From NCBI RefSeq assembly GCF_003259365.1, contig NZ_QLLY01000016.1, positions 1 through 64,000 of the forward strand: 64,000 nucleotides of DNA, given 5' to 3'. Positions 41,912-50,695 of this stretch are shown one piece after another. The position numbers were made by a program, and so were the translations under genes. The notes under the pieces were generated by a model, which did not search any database, was not told the origin of the DNA, and worked only from the letters and a program-made list of their open reading frames with translations. Source of the stretch: Streptomyces sp. PsTaAH-137. Lineage in GTDB: Bacteria; Actinomycetota; Actinomycetes; Streptomycetales; Streptomycetaceae. Position 1 is the stretch's first letter. Each line of letters opens with the position of its first letter.

Positions 41912-42631
41912 CTAGTGGTCGGTGTCGGTGCGAACACCGTGGGCGGCCAGGAAGGACACGACGGCGTCGGCGGTGCGGGGGTCGCGCAGCAGGTCCGCGC
42001 GGTCGCACCCGACGCGCAGGCCGTCGCCTGGGGTGTTCGCCGACAGGATCCGCAGGGTGGGCCCCACCGAGGCGGGCGGCGGGGCGTGGTGGGCGGCCAG
42101 CAGGTGGGCGAGCCAGCGCAGGGCCGCGTCGACCAGCGGCGCGGCGAGGTCCTCGACCTCCTCGGTGGCCGCGCCGTCGACGCCCAGGGCCCCGCCGACG
42201 TGCGCCGCGAGCCGTTGCCGCGCGACGGCGAGGAAGACCCCCGGCTCGGCCACGCAGCCGGCCAGGTGCCGTGCCTCCCGGTGGTCCGGGAGGACACCGA
42301 GCTGGGCCACGGTGTCGCGGTACGCGGTCAGGACGGTCGCCGCGGTCACCGGTTCGGCGTCGAACAGGACCAGCGGCACCGCCCGGCCCGCCCGCGCGGC
42401 GACCACGGCGGCCAGCGGCGCCGACGCGCACGATGCCAGCACCGCGCCGGGCGCGCCCGACGGCAGCGCCGCGCGCAGTCCGTCCAGGTACGGGCCGGGC
42501 GGCTCGGGCGGCGGCGGCTCGGGCAGGAGCGGGTGGAGGGCGGGCAGCGGGAGGGCGGACAGCGGGGCCTCGGCGCGCTGCGCGGGATGGTCCACGGCCA
42601 GCAGGACGGGGGGAGTGGGAGCGGGAGTCAC
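41912..42631 (-). CDS. thioesterase-like protein with altered nucleophile elbow
   Basis: 239 residues from GTG 42631 (GTGA overlap with the ACP-KS-AT stop). The pattern PGAVLASCASAPLAAVVAAR, VPLVLFDAEPVTAATVL and a C-terminal HGVRTDTDH parallels an alpha/beta-hydrolase thioesterase. At the GxSxG elbow it reads ASCAS, placing Cys at the nucleophile position and losing both Gly. The Asp and C-terminal His positions seem kept. It is sandwiched between PKS and terminal NRPS genes, so it may move or edit intermediates. The assignment is tentative; it could be a cluster-specific protein of unknown fold. Confidence 0.5.
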   Translation of the reverse strand: MTPAPTPPVLLAVDHPAQRAEAPLSALPLPALHPLLPEPPPPEPPGPYLDGLRAALPSGAPGAVLASCASAPLAAVVAARAGRAVPLVLFDAEPVTAATVLTAYRDTVAQLGVLPDHREARHLAGCVAEPGVFLAVARQRLAAHVGGALGVDGAATEEVEDLAAPLVDAALRWLAHLLAAHHAPPPASVGPTLRILSANTPGDGLRVGCDRADLLRDPRTADAVVSFLAAHGVRTDTDH

Positions 42632-45369
42632 CAGGGGAACCTCTGCCGGGCGAAGGGATATCCGGGAAGGGCGGCGCGCGGGCCGGGACCGTTGAGCGCG
42701 GTGAGGTCGAGGGCGGCGCCGCGCCGGTACAGCGCGGCGAGTCCCGCCGTGCCCCACCGGTACCAGGAGCTGTCCGGCAGCACCCGGTGGCCGAAGTCCC
42801 GCAGCACGACGGTCGGCCCGATCTCCACGAAGTCCCGGGCGCCGGTGGCCCCCAGGGCCCTGAGGGCGGGATCGAACAGCACCGGGTAGCGGACCTGCCG
42901 GACCAGGCACTCCGGGTCGGGGACGGTGCCGGCCGGGAGCAGTTCGCCGTCCGCCGCGGACGCCCACGGCACCCGCAGCGGGCGCCAGTCGAGCTCCCGG
43001 GCGCGGTCCGCGAGCCGGTCGAGCACCGGCTCCATCAGGTGCGAGTGGTACGCGGTCCGCATCGGCAGGACGCGGAACGGCACCCCCCGCGCGTCGAGCC
43101 AGGACGCCGCGCGGTCCATCACCGTGTCGGGGCCGGACAGGGTGTGCGCGGTGGGCGCGTTGTGGGCGGCGAGGTCGGCCCCGGTCCCGGCGGCCGCGTC
43201 GAGCGCCGTCTCCAGCGGCGCGCTGATCGCCAGCATGCGCCCCGGCCGGGTGGACCGGGTCAACTCCTCGCGGAGCAGTACGAAATGGACCGCGTCGGCC
43301 AGCGTCAGGGCACCGGCCGCGCACAGCGCCGCCGGCTCGCCCAGACTGTGGCCGACGACGGACGCGGGCTCCACCCCGGCGCGGGCCCAGCGCCGGGTGT
43401 GCGCCACCTGCCGCACGACGTGGGCGACCTGGGGCCGGTCCAGCACCTCGGCGAACGGTTCGACCACGGCACGCACGACCGGGTCGTCCCGCTCCGTGTC
43501 CGTGTTCCACGCGCCGGCGCCCTGACCTCGGAACGCGAAGACCGGCGCGGTGAGCGGCCTTTCGTCCGGCCAGGGCCGGGCGAGCGCGGCGTCCAGCGCG
43601 TCGGCGAGCTCCGCCGCTGTGCGCCCCGCGACGGCGAGCCGGGCGGCCGACCGGGGCGGGCGCCCGTGCAGCCGACGGGCGACGTCGCCCGGCGCGAGCC
43701 CGTTGTGCGCGCGCAGCCAGTCGCGGAGCTGCCCGGCCCGGCGCCGCAGCGACGCCTCGTCGGGCGCGGCGAGCGGCACCAACGCCTCGCGGCTGTCGCC
43801 GGGCGTCGGAGTCGCCGCGGGGGGCGCCAGTGGAGCCCGGTCGTCGTCGGGTGCCGTGGGCGGTTCCTCCAGGACGACGTGGGCATTGGTGCCGCCGAAG
43901 CCCAGCGCGCTGACACCCGCCCGGCGCGGGCCACTCCCCGACGGCCAGGCGGTGCGCTCGGTGACCGGGAAGAACGGGCTGTCCGCCCAGGCCAGTCGTG
44001 GGTCCGGCGCCGTCGCGTTCACCGTGGGCACCAGCTCGCCGTGGCGCAGCATCAGCACCGTCTTGATCAGCCCGGCCATCCCCGCGCAGGTGTCGAGGTG
44101 GCCGACCGACGGCTTCACCGAACCGAGCCCGGTCCGCCCCGCTCCTCCTTCCGGCCCGGTCGCGCCGGGTGCGGCCCGGGGTGCCAACGCCTCGGTGAGC
44201 GCACGGAATTCGATCGGGTCGCCCACCGCGGTGCCGGTGCCGTGCGCCTCCAGGTAGCCGATGGTGTGCGGCGCGACCCCGGCGCGCTCCAGCGCGTGCC
44301 GGACCGCGGCCGCGTGCCCGCGTACCGAAGGAGCGGTGAAACCCGCCTTGGCGCGCCCGTCGTTGGTGACCGCCGACCCGAGGATCACGGCGTGCACGGT
44401 GTCCTCGTCGGCGAGCGCCCGGGCCAGCGGCTTCAGCAGCACCACGCCGACCCCGTCACCGCCCACCGTGCCGTCGGCGGCCGCGTCGAAGGCGCGGACG
44501 ACCCCGCTCGGCGACAGGATGTACTCCGGGTCCGCCGGGCCGTCCGGGACGGGGGTGCGGCGGACGGCCGCGGCGCCCGCGAGCGCGAGGTCCGCGTCCC
44601 CCGTCAGCAGCGCCTGGACCGCCAGGTGCACCGCGACGAGCGAGGTGGAGCAGGCGCTCTGCACGGTCACCGCCGGCCCGGTCAGACCGAGGTGCCAGGC
44701 GACCCGGGTGGCCAGGAAGTCGCCCTGCCCGCCGATGAGTTCGGCGACGGCTTCGAGCGGTTCCGTGGTGCCGCCGGAGCGCAGGAAGTGCGGCGGCTGC
44801 GGACCGTAGAGGTTCATGCCGGTGCCTGCGAAGACCCCGACCCGCGTCCCCTCGCCGGGCTCCGGCACGCCGCCGTCCTCCAGGGCGTGGTAGCAGCTCT
44901 CCAGCAGCAGCCGGTGCGCGGGATCGGTCCGCTCCGCCTCCCGCGGGCTCATCCCGAAGAACCCCGCGTCGAAGGCGTCCGCGTCGGCCAGCGGCTCGCC
45001 GACCGAGCAGACCCCGGCCCGCAGGTTCCGCCAGAACGCGTCGATGTCCGGGGCGCCGGGGAACCGGGCCGCCATGCCGATGACGGCCACCCGCCGGTCC
45101 ACCGCCACCGGCGGGTCCGGCCGGGCGGCGGACTCCACGGCCCGGGGCTCCTCACCGTCGAGGTACCGGGCCAGGGCACGGACCGTGTAGTGCTCGGTCA
45201 GGGCCGCGACCGGCACCGCCCTGCCGAATTCGCGTTCGAGGCGCAGCCGCAACCGCGCGGCGAGCAGGGAGGTCAGCCCCAGGGCGCGGAACGGGGTCTC
45301 GGCGTCGACCGGGCCATCGCCCAGCAGGGCGGCCACGGTCCGGGCGACCCGCTCCCGGGTGCCGGTCAC
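42628..45369 (-). CDS. type I PKS: ACP-KS-AT
   Basis: 913 residues from GTG 45369. ACP 1-70 (PFRALGLTSLLAARLRLRLE, with LTS at the Ppant Ser instead of GxDS). KS 88-510 with VAVIGMAARFPGA, active Cys in TVQSACSTSL, His in EAHGTGT and in SVKPSVGHLD. AT about 600-880 with FRGQGAG, GHSLGEPAALCA and TAYHSHLMEP, which fits malonyl-type more than methylmalonyl-type selection. No KR, DH or ER and no C-terminal ACP, so the N-terminal ACP may accept the extended chain or act in trans. It would add one ketide unit to the peptide. Confidence 0.9.
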   Translation of the reverse strand: MTGTRERVARTVAALLGDGPVDAETPFRALGLTSLLAARLRLRLEREFGRAVPVAALTEHYTVRALARYLDGEEPRAVESAARPDPPVAVDRRVAVIGMAARFPGAPDIDAFWRNLRAGVCSVGEPLADADAFDAGFFGMSPREAERTDPAHRLLLESCYHALEDGGVPEPGEGTRVGVFAGTGMNLYGPQPPHFLRSGGTTEPLEAVAELIGGQGDFLATRVAWHLGLTGPAVTVQSACSTSLVAVHLAVQALLTGDADLALAGAAAVRRTPVPDGPADPEYILSPSGVVRAFDAAADGTVGGDGVGVVLLKPLARALADEDTVHAVILGSAVTNDGRAKAGFTAPSVRGHAAAVRHALERAGVAPHTIGYLEAHGTGTAVGDPIEFRALTEALAPRAAPGATGPEGGAGRTGLGSVKPSVGHLDTCAGMAGLIKTVLMLRHGELVPTVNATAPDPRLAWADSPFFPVTERTAWPSGSGPRRAGVSALGFGGTNAHVVLEEPPTAPDDDRAPLAPPAATPTPGDSREALVPLAAPDEASLRRRAGQLRDWLRAHNGLAPGDVARRLHGRPPRSAARLAVAGRTAAELADALDAALARPWPDERPLTAPVFAFRGQGAGAWNTDTERDDPVVRAVVEPFAEVLDRPQVAHVVRQVAHTRRWARAGVEPASVVGHSLGEPAALCAAGALTLADAVHFVLLREELTRSTRPGRMLAISAPLETALDAAAGTGADLAAHNAPTAHTLSGPDTVMDRAASWLDARGVPFRVLPMRTAYHSHLMEPVLDRLADRARELDWRPLRVPWASAADGELLPAGTVPDPECLVRQVRYPVLFDPALRALGATGARDFVEIGPTVVLRDFGHRVLPDSSWYRWGTAGLAALYRRGAALDLTALNGPGPRAALPGYPFARQRFPW

Positions 45370-48300
45370 CGGGCACCCGCCCGGCGCCGCGCGAGGGCAT
45401 GGATCGTCGGCGCCCGGAGGAAGTCCGCCATGGGCACCCGTTCGCCCGTCTCGCCGCGTATCCGCTCCAGCATCCGCACGGCGTGCAGGGAGTTGCCGCC
45501 CACCTGGAAGAACGACACGTCCACGGGCAGGCTCTCCACGCCCAGCTCCAGACACCACAGCCGGTGCACCCGCTCCTCGTCGGCGGTGGCCGGCGGGCGG
45601 CCCTCGGGCAGCGCCCCGCCGCCCGTCGACCCGCGCAGCGCGGCCCGGTCCAGCTTGCCGTTGGCGCCCACGGGGAGCCGGTCCACGGCGAACCACGCGG
45701 CCGGGACGAGGTGGTCGGGCAGCGTCCGCGCCAGGCCCGCCCGCAGGACGGACACCCAGTCCGCCAATTCCCCGCGCAGCACGACATGGGCGACGAGCCG
45801 CGGCTGCGGCTCGTGCTCGGCAAGGACCGCCGCCTCCACCACCTCCGGCAGCGCGTTCAGCGCCGCCTCCGCCTCGCCCGGTTCGACCCGGAAGCCGCGG
45901 ATCTTGACCTGGTCGTCCAGGCGGCCCAGGTGCTCCAGCGCGCCGTCGTGCCGGAAGCGGACCAGGTCGCCGGTGCGGAACCAGCGCCGGGTGCCGTCGT
46001 CGTGGAACCGGCGGGCCGTCAGTTCCGGATCGTTCCGGTAGCCGTCGGCCACCTGCGCCCCGCCGATCAGGAGTTCGCCGGGCACGCCCGGCGGCACCGG
46101 GCGGCCCCGCCGGTCCTCGACCCGCAGCAGCACTCCGGTGACGGGCCGCCCGATCGGCGGTGCCGCGTCGTCGGCGGGGGTGACGTGGTGCTCGGTGACG
46201 ATGACCGACGCCTCGGTCGGCCCGTACTGGTTGAACAGCCGGGTGTGCGGCTGCTCCGCCAGGAACCGGGCGATCGGCGGCACCGTGCGCAGGGGCTCAC
46301 CGGCGCAGAAGACCTCCCGCAGGGACGGCATCGGCCCGGCGCCGCGCACCAGGGCCGCCAGCGGGGTGGCGGGCACGCACAGCCGCTCGACCTCGTGGCG
46401 GCGCACGATCTCCCCGACGACGGCCGGGTCGAGGCGGTCGGCCTCGTCCAGCAGGACCAGTTCGGCGCCCGAGCCGAGCGTGCCGAAGATCTCCTGCACG
46501 CTCACGTCGAAGCTGGGGGAGGTCCACTGGAGCGTGCGCAGCGGCGGGTGCGCCCGCGCCTGCCAGCGCAGCAGGGCCACCGGCCCCCGGTGCGGCACCG
46601 CGACCGCCCGCGCGCCGCCCGTGGTCCCCGAGGTGAAGATCAGGTACGCCGTCGCGTCCGGTTCCACGGCCGCACCGGGCGGGACGGCCGGGAGATCGGG
46701 GTCGGCGTGCGGATCGTCCAGGACGAGCACGGCGCCGCTGTCGCGCACCAGCGCGTCGCGTCGTGCGGCGGGCAGCGCCGGGTCCACGGGGACGTACGCG
46801 GCCCCGCACTTGAGGACCGCCAGCAGCGCGGTGACCAGGCCGGGACCCCGGGGCAGCAGTACCGCCACGGTGCTGCCGGGGGTGACCCCCTCGCCGGTCA
46901 GCCGGTGCGCGAGCCGGTTGGCGGCCGCGTCCAGTGCGCGGTACGTGGTGGTGCCGTGCGCCCCGGAGAGGGCGACCGCGTCGGGCTCGGCGCGCGCCGA
47001 CCGCTCGAACAGGCCGTGCAGGGTCGTCGGTTCCAGGTCCGCCTCGGCCACGTCGGGGACGGCACCCGCGTCCGCCGCGCCGGTCGCACCGTCCCGCGGG
47101 GCGGGGGGAATCGCGGCCGCCGAGCCGTCGTGCAGGGCGAGGAAGTGCTCGTCCGCCGCGGTCGGACCGGCGAGGGCGGAGAGCGGTCCGGCCGAGTCGT
47201 CCAGGCCCCGGCGGAGCAACTCCTCGACATGCCCGAGCAGCCGGGTGAGCGTCGCCGCCTCGAACAGGCCCGCGTCGTACTCCACGGTGCAGCCGAGCCC
47301 GTCCCGCCGGCCCGTGAAGTAGAGGGTCAGGGCGAACGGCGCCTGGGCACGCGGAACGTGCAGCGGGCGTGCGGCGGGCCCCGCGCCGTCGGCGGCCCCG
47401 TCCGGCGCCTCCTCGTACTCCACCAGGATGTCGAACAGCGGGTTCGCGCCGGGCGACCGTTGCGGATTGACCGCGTCGACCACCTCGTCCAGCGGTACGT
47501 CCCGGTGTTCGAGCGCGTCCATCACCGCACCGCGCACCCGCCGCACCAGAGCGGCGAACGACGGGTCGCCCGACAGATCCAGTCGCAGCGCCAGCGTCTC
47601 CACGTACATGCCGATCCGGTCCTCGGTGCCCGGCGGCCGGTGCGAGACGGCGGTGCCGAGGACGACGTCGTCGGTGTCGCCGAACCGGCCGAGCACGGAG
47701 GCGACCGCGCTCAGCAGAGTGGTGAACGCGGTCGCCCCGACCGAGCGGCCGAAGGCGCGCACGCGCCGGGCGAGCGCCGCGTCGAACTCGTGCGCAAGGG
47801 TCGCGCCCCGTACCGGCCGGGTGGCGTCGCGCGGCCGGTCGGCGGGCAGTCGCAGCACTGGCGCGTCCCGGAGTAGCCGCGTCCAGAACGCGAGGCCCGC
47901 CTCCCGTTCGGGCCGCGGGTCCGGCGCGGGCGGTGCGGGGAGCGGGGGCAGCGCGGCGGCCCCACCGCCCAGGCAGGTGGCGAGGTCGCGCAGGAACACC
48001 GCGGTGGACCCGGCGTCGAAGACACTGTGGTGCGCGACCAGGTACAGCACGTGGTGCTCCGGCCCGAGCACGCCCAGGGCCACCCGCCACAGCGGGCCCA
48101 TGGCCAGGTCGAAGGGCGCCGTGCCGTGCGTGGCGTGCAGCACGGCGACCGCCTCCTGCGGGGTGCGGCCGGTGAGATCGGTGACCGGGAACACCGGGGC
48201 GAACGGCGGGGCGATCACCTGCCGCAGCACGCCCTCCTCCTCCCGGAACGACGTGCGCAGCGCGTCGTGGCGTGCCACCACCTGGGTCAGCGCCCCGGCC

Positions 48301-49925
48301 AGCGCGTCCGGGTCGAGGGGGCCCGTCAGCTCCACCGCCTTCGGCTCGTTGTGGACCGAGCGTCCCGGGTCCATCCGGTCCATCAGCCACATCCGGCGCT
48401 GTTGCGGGGAGGCGGGGGCGGTGACGAGGGGCGCGGCGACGGTGGACGCGGTGATGTCGGGGGTGGCCATGACGGGTGTGGTGACGGCGGGCGCCGCCTC
48501 CGCGACCGCCGTTCCGGCCGCGAGCCGTCCCGCCTGGTCACCGTCCGCGAAGTCGGGACCGGCGCACTCCGTTTCCACGGAACCCGCGTTCAAGAGCCCC
48601 GGCCTCGCGGGCGTCGCGTCCTTGAGCGCCGCCAGATGCGGCAGACCGGCCAGCATGTCCGCGGCCGGCAGGCCGAAGTCCACGAAGGCGCCGATCTCGT
48701 CCGCGCCCGCCGCCACCAGCGAGTCGAGCACCGGCCGCACCTCGGCCGGGGTGCCGATCAGCGCCCGGGTCGCGCAGTAGCGCTCGTAGGCCCGCCCGAG
48801 CAGGAACGCGACATCGTCCGGCGGGGTGTGCGCCAGGTCCACCTCGACGCCCAGACTGCGTACGGCGGTGTCGAACAGCGACAGCGAGGACCGCAGGTAG
48901 GCGGTGAAGGGCGCGTACGCCTCCCGCCGCGCCCGCGCGCTGTCGCCGCGCAGATACGTGTGGACGAGGACGGTGACCCGTCCCGCGCGCGGGTCCAGTC
49001 CGCACGCGGCGCGGGTGCGCCGGTACAGCGCGATGTTGCGCGCCAGGTCGTCGACGTCCTGCTGCATCAGGTTGGTCACGACGCCCACGTCCTCCCGCGC
49101 CGCCCGCTCCCAGCTCCCGGGGGCCGACAGGACGGCTACCGCGAGCGGCGGCCGGGCCTGCACCGGCGCCGGGTGGAGCGTCACGTCGACCCGCTCGCCG
49201 TCGCCCCCGACCGCCGTGTGCGGTGCGCCCGCCCACAGCCGGCGTACGGTGGCGAGGCGCTCGTACATCACCTCGCGCCGGTCGTCGTAGGTCCCGGGAG
49301 CGAGGACGAAGTCGCCCGAGTGCCAGCCGGAGGCCACGCAGAGCCCGGCCCGCCCGCCGGAGAGGTTGTCGACCATCGACCATTCCTCGGCCACCCGCAC
49401 CGGATGGTGCAGCGGCAGCACGACCGACCCGGCGTGCAGGCGCACCGACCGGGTGCGCGCGGCGAGCGCCGCGGCCAGGACCGCCGGGTTGGGGAACAGC
49501 CCGCCGAAGGAGTGGAAGTGCCGCTCGGGCACCCACAGCGCGTGGAAGCCGTGCGTGTCGGCGAACTCCGCGGCGGACAGCAGCGCTTCGTAGCGGGCGG
49601 GACCGTCGCCGTGCGGGTAGTCGCCGAAGAAGTAGAGGCTGAAGTCGACGGCCGCGCCCGGCATCCGGCCCGCGCCGTCCGGCGGCCCGGGGTCCGGTTC
49701 CGGAGCGAGCCGTGCGGTCACCGCCCGCACCGACAGCTCGTCCTCGAACAGCGTCCGCACCGGCAGCCGCACCCCGAACCGGTCGTGCAGCCGGCGCGTC
49801 AGGGCGAGCAGCGCCAGGGACTCGCCGCCCAGCGCGACCAGCGGGGCGTCCGGGTCGACGGCGTCCGCCGGAAGCCCGAACACCTCGGCCACCAGGGCCC
49901 GTACGGCGGGCAGCGTCGCGTTCAC
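45366..49925 (-). CDS. NRPS PCP-luciferase-like monooxygenase-C-A-PCP
   Basis: 1,519 residues from GTG 49925 (GTGA overlap). PCP 1-80 (LVALGGESLALLAL). Luciferase-like flavin monooxygenase about 95-420: DFSLYFFGDYPHGDGPARYE, HGFHALWVPERHFHSFGGLF, VRVAEEWSMVDNLSGGRAGL, as in natural-product LLM domains. C about 500-930 with HHSVFDA, Gly of HHxxxDG replaced by Ala. A about 960-1400, with A3 weakened to TSGTTGGARAVAVPHRG; pocket D-V-Q-C-F-A-Q-V-I-K, substrate unclear. C-terminal PCP VGGNSLHAV. The first PCP has no adenylation domain in cis and is probably the substrate-holder for the oxygenase. Confidence 0.92.
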   Translation of the reverse strand: MNATLPAVRALVAEVFGLPADAVDPDAPLVALGGESLALLALTRRLHDRFGVRLPVRTLFEDELSVRAVTARLAPEPDPGPPDGAGRMPGAAVDFSLYFFGDYPHGDGPARYEALLSAAEFADTHGFHALWVPERHFHSFGGLFPNPAVLAAALAARTRSVRLHAGSVVLPLHHPVRVAEEWSMVDNLSGGRAGLCVASGWHSGDFVLAPGTYDDRREVMYERLATVRRLWAGAPHTAVGGDGERVDVTLHPAPVQARPPLAVAVLSAPGSWERAAREDVGVVTNLMQQDVDDLARNIALYRRTRAACGLDPRAGRVTVLVHTYLRGDSARARREAYAPFTAYLRSSLSLFDTAVRSLGVEVDLAHTPPDDVAFLLGRAYERYCATRALIGTPAEVRPVLDSLVAAGADEIGAFVDFGLPAADMLAGLPHLAALKDATPARPGLLNAGSVETECAGPDFADGDQAGRLAAGTAVAEAAPAVTTPVMATPDITASTVAAPLVTAPASPQQRRMWLMDRMDPGRSVHNEPKAVELTGPLDPDALAGALTQVVARHDALRTSFREEEGVLRQVIAPPFAPVFPVTDLTGRTPQEAVAVLHATHGTAPFDLAMGPLWRVALGVLGPEHHVLYLVAHHSVFDAGSTAVFLRDLATCLGGGAAALPPLPAPPAPDPRPEREAGLAFWTRLLRDAPVLRLPADRPRDATRPVRGATLAHEFDAALARRVRAFGRSVGATAFTTLLSAVASVLGRFGDTDDVVLGTAVSHRPPGTEDRIGMYVETLALRLDLSGDPSFAALVRRVRGAVMDALEHRDVPLDEVVDAVNPQRSPGANPLFDILVEYEEAPDGAADGAGPAARPLHVPRAQAPFALTLYFTGRRDGLGCTVEYDAGLFEAATLTRLLGHVEELLRRGLDDSAGPLSALAGPTAADEHFLALHDGSAAAIPPAPRDGATGAADAGAVPDVAEADLEPTTLHGLFERSARAEPDAVALSGAHGTTTYRALDAAANRLAHRLTGEGVTPGSTVAVLLPRGPGLVTALLAVLKCGAAYVPVDPALPAARRDALVRDSGAVLVLDDPHADPDLPAVPPGAAVEPDATAYLIFTSGTTGGARAVAVPHRGPVALLRWQARAHPPLRTLQWTSPSFDVSVQEIFGTLGSGAELVLLDEADRLDPAVVGEIVRRHEVERLCVPATPLAALVRGAGPMPSLREVFCAGEPLRTVPPIARFLAEQPHTRLFNQYGPTEASVIVTEHHVTPADDAAPPIGRPVTGVLLRVEDRRGRPVPPGVPGELLIGGAQVADGYRNDPELTARRFHDDGTRRWFRTGDLVRFRHDGALEHLGRLDDQVKIRGFRVEPGEAEAALNALPEVVEAAVLAEHEPQPRLVAHVVLRGELADWVSVLRAGLARTLPDHLVPAAWFAVDRLPVGANGKLDRAALRGSTGGGALPEGRPPATADEERVHRLWCLELGVESLPVDVSFFQVGGNSLHAVRMLERIRGETGERVPMADFLRAPTIHALARRRAGAR

Positions 49926-50695
49926 CGGGTGGCTCCTTCCGCGGGCGCCAGACGCCAGAACGCGCCCAGGCCGTCGATGTCCTCGATCTCCTCGGTCACG
50001 CCGTTGCGTTCGCGCCAGTCGTGGACGGCGTCCCGGCAGGCCGGGATGTGGTAGTCGTCGACGATGACGAAGCCGCCCGGGGACACCTTCGGGTGCAGCA
50101 GGTCCAGGGTCTGCACCGTGGAGGTGTACAGGTCGCTGTCGAGCCGCAGCACCGCGAGCCGTCCCAGCGGCGCGGACGGCAGCGTCTCGTGGAACCAGCC
50201 CGGCAGGAACTCGACCTGCTCGTCCAGCAGTCCGTACCGCGCGAAGTTGCCCCGTACGGTGTCCAGGTCGACGGCGATGACATCGTTGTGGATGTGCGCG
50301 GCCAGGGCCCGGTCGGCCGGATGGGTGTCCGCGTCCGGCAGCGGCATGCCCTGGAAGGAGTCCGCCACCCACACCCGCCGGTCCGTCACCCCGTGCGCCC
50401 GCAGGACCGCCCGCATGAGGATGCAGGCGCCGCCCCGCCAGACGCCCGTCTCGATCAGGTCGCCCGGTACGCCGTCCGCCAACACCCGCTCCACGCAGTC
50501 CTGGAGGTTGTCGAGCCGCCGCCGGCCGATCATCGTGTGGGCCTGGCTCGGCCAGTCCACGCCGAGCCTGCGGTTGAGCGGTTCGTAGACGGCCGAGGGC
50601 GCCCAGTCGGCGGGGATCGGCGGGTCCTCGTAGATCGTGTTGGACAGCACCTCCTTCATCAGGTCCAGGTACATCTCGCGCGTCGGCGTACTCAT
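49922..50695 (-). CDS. TylF/MycF-type O-methyltransferase
   Basis: 257 residues, ATGA overlap with the A-PCP gene and GTGA overlap with the next. LIETGVWRGGACILMRAVLR (SAM loop), DSFQGMPLPD, LRLDSDLYTSTVQTLDLLHP and VIVDDYHIPACRDAVHDW carry the metal-binding Asp residues of macrocin O-methyltransferase relatives. It would methylate a hydroxyl on a building block or the product. Its position between two NRPS genes suggests early tailoring, perhaps after the LLM oxidation. Confidence 0.88.
   Translation of the reverse strand: MSTPTREMYLDLMKEVLSNTIYEDPPIPADWAPSAVYEPLNRRLGVDWPSQAHTMIGRRRLDNLQDCVERVLADGVPGDLIETGVWRGGACILMRAVLRAHGVTDRRVWVADSFQGMPLPDADTHPADRALAAHIHNDVIAVDLDTVRGNFARYGLLDEQVEFLPGWFHETLPSAPLGRLAVLRLDSDLYTSTVQTLDLLHPKVSPGGFVIVDDYHIPACRDAVHDWRERNGVTEEIEDIDGLGAFWRLAPAEGATR

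Noticed and set aside
35232..41915. A plus-strand open frame of over 2,200 codons opposite the terminal NRPS
   Set aside because: It is a mirror of the GC-rich NRPS codons; it has no domains, and the minus strand has complete C, A, PCP and TE motifs.
41902..46041. Long plus-strand open frames across the PKS and NRPS genes
   Set aside because: Composition is Arg/Gly/Pro-rich shadow sequence; the opposite strand encodes KS, AT and A motifs.
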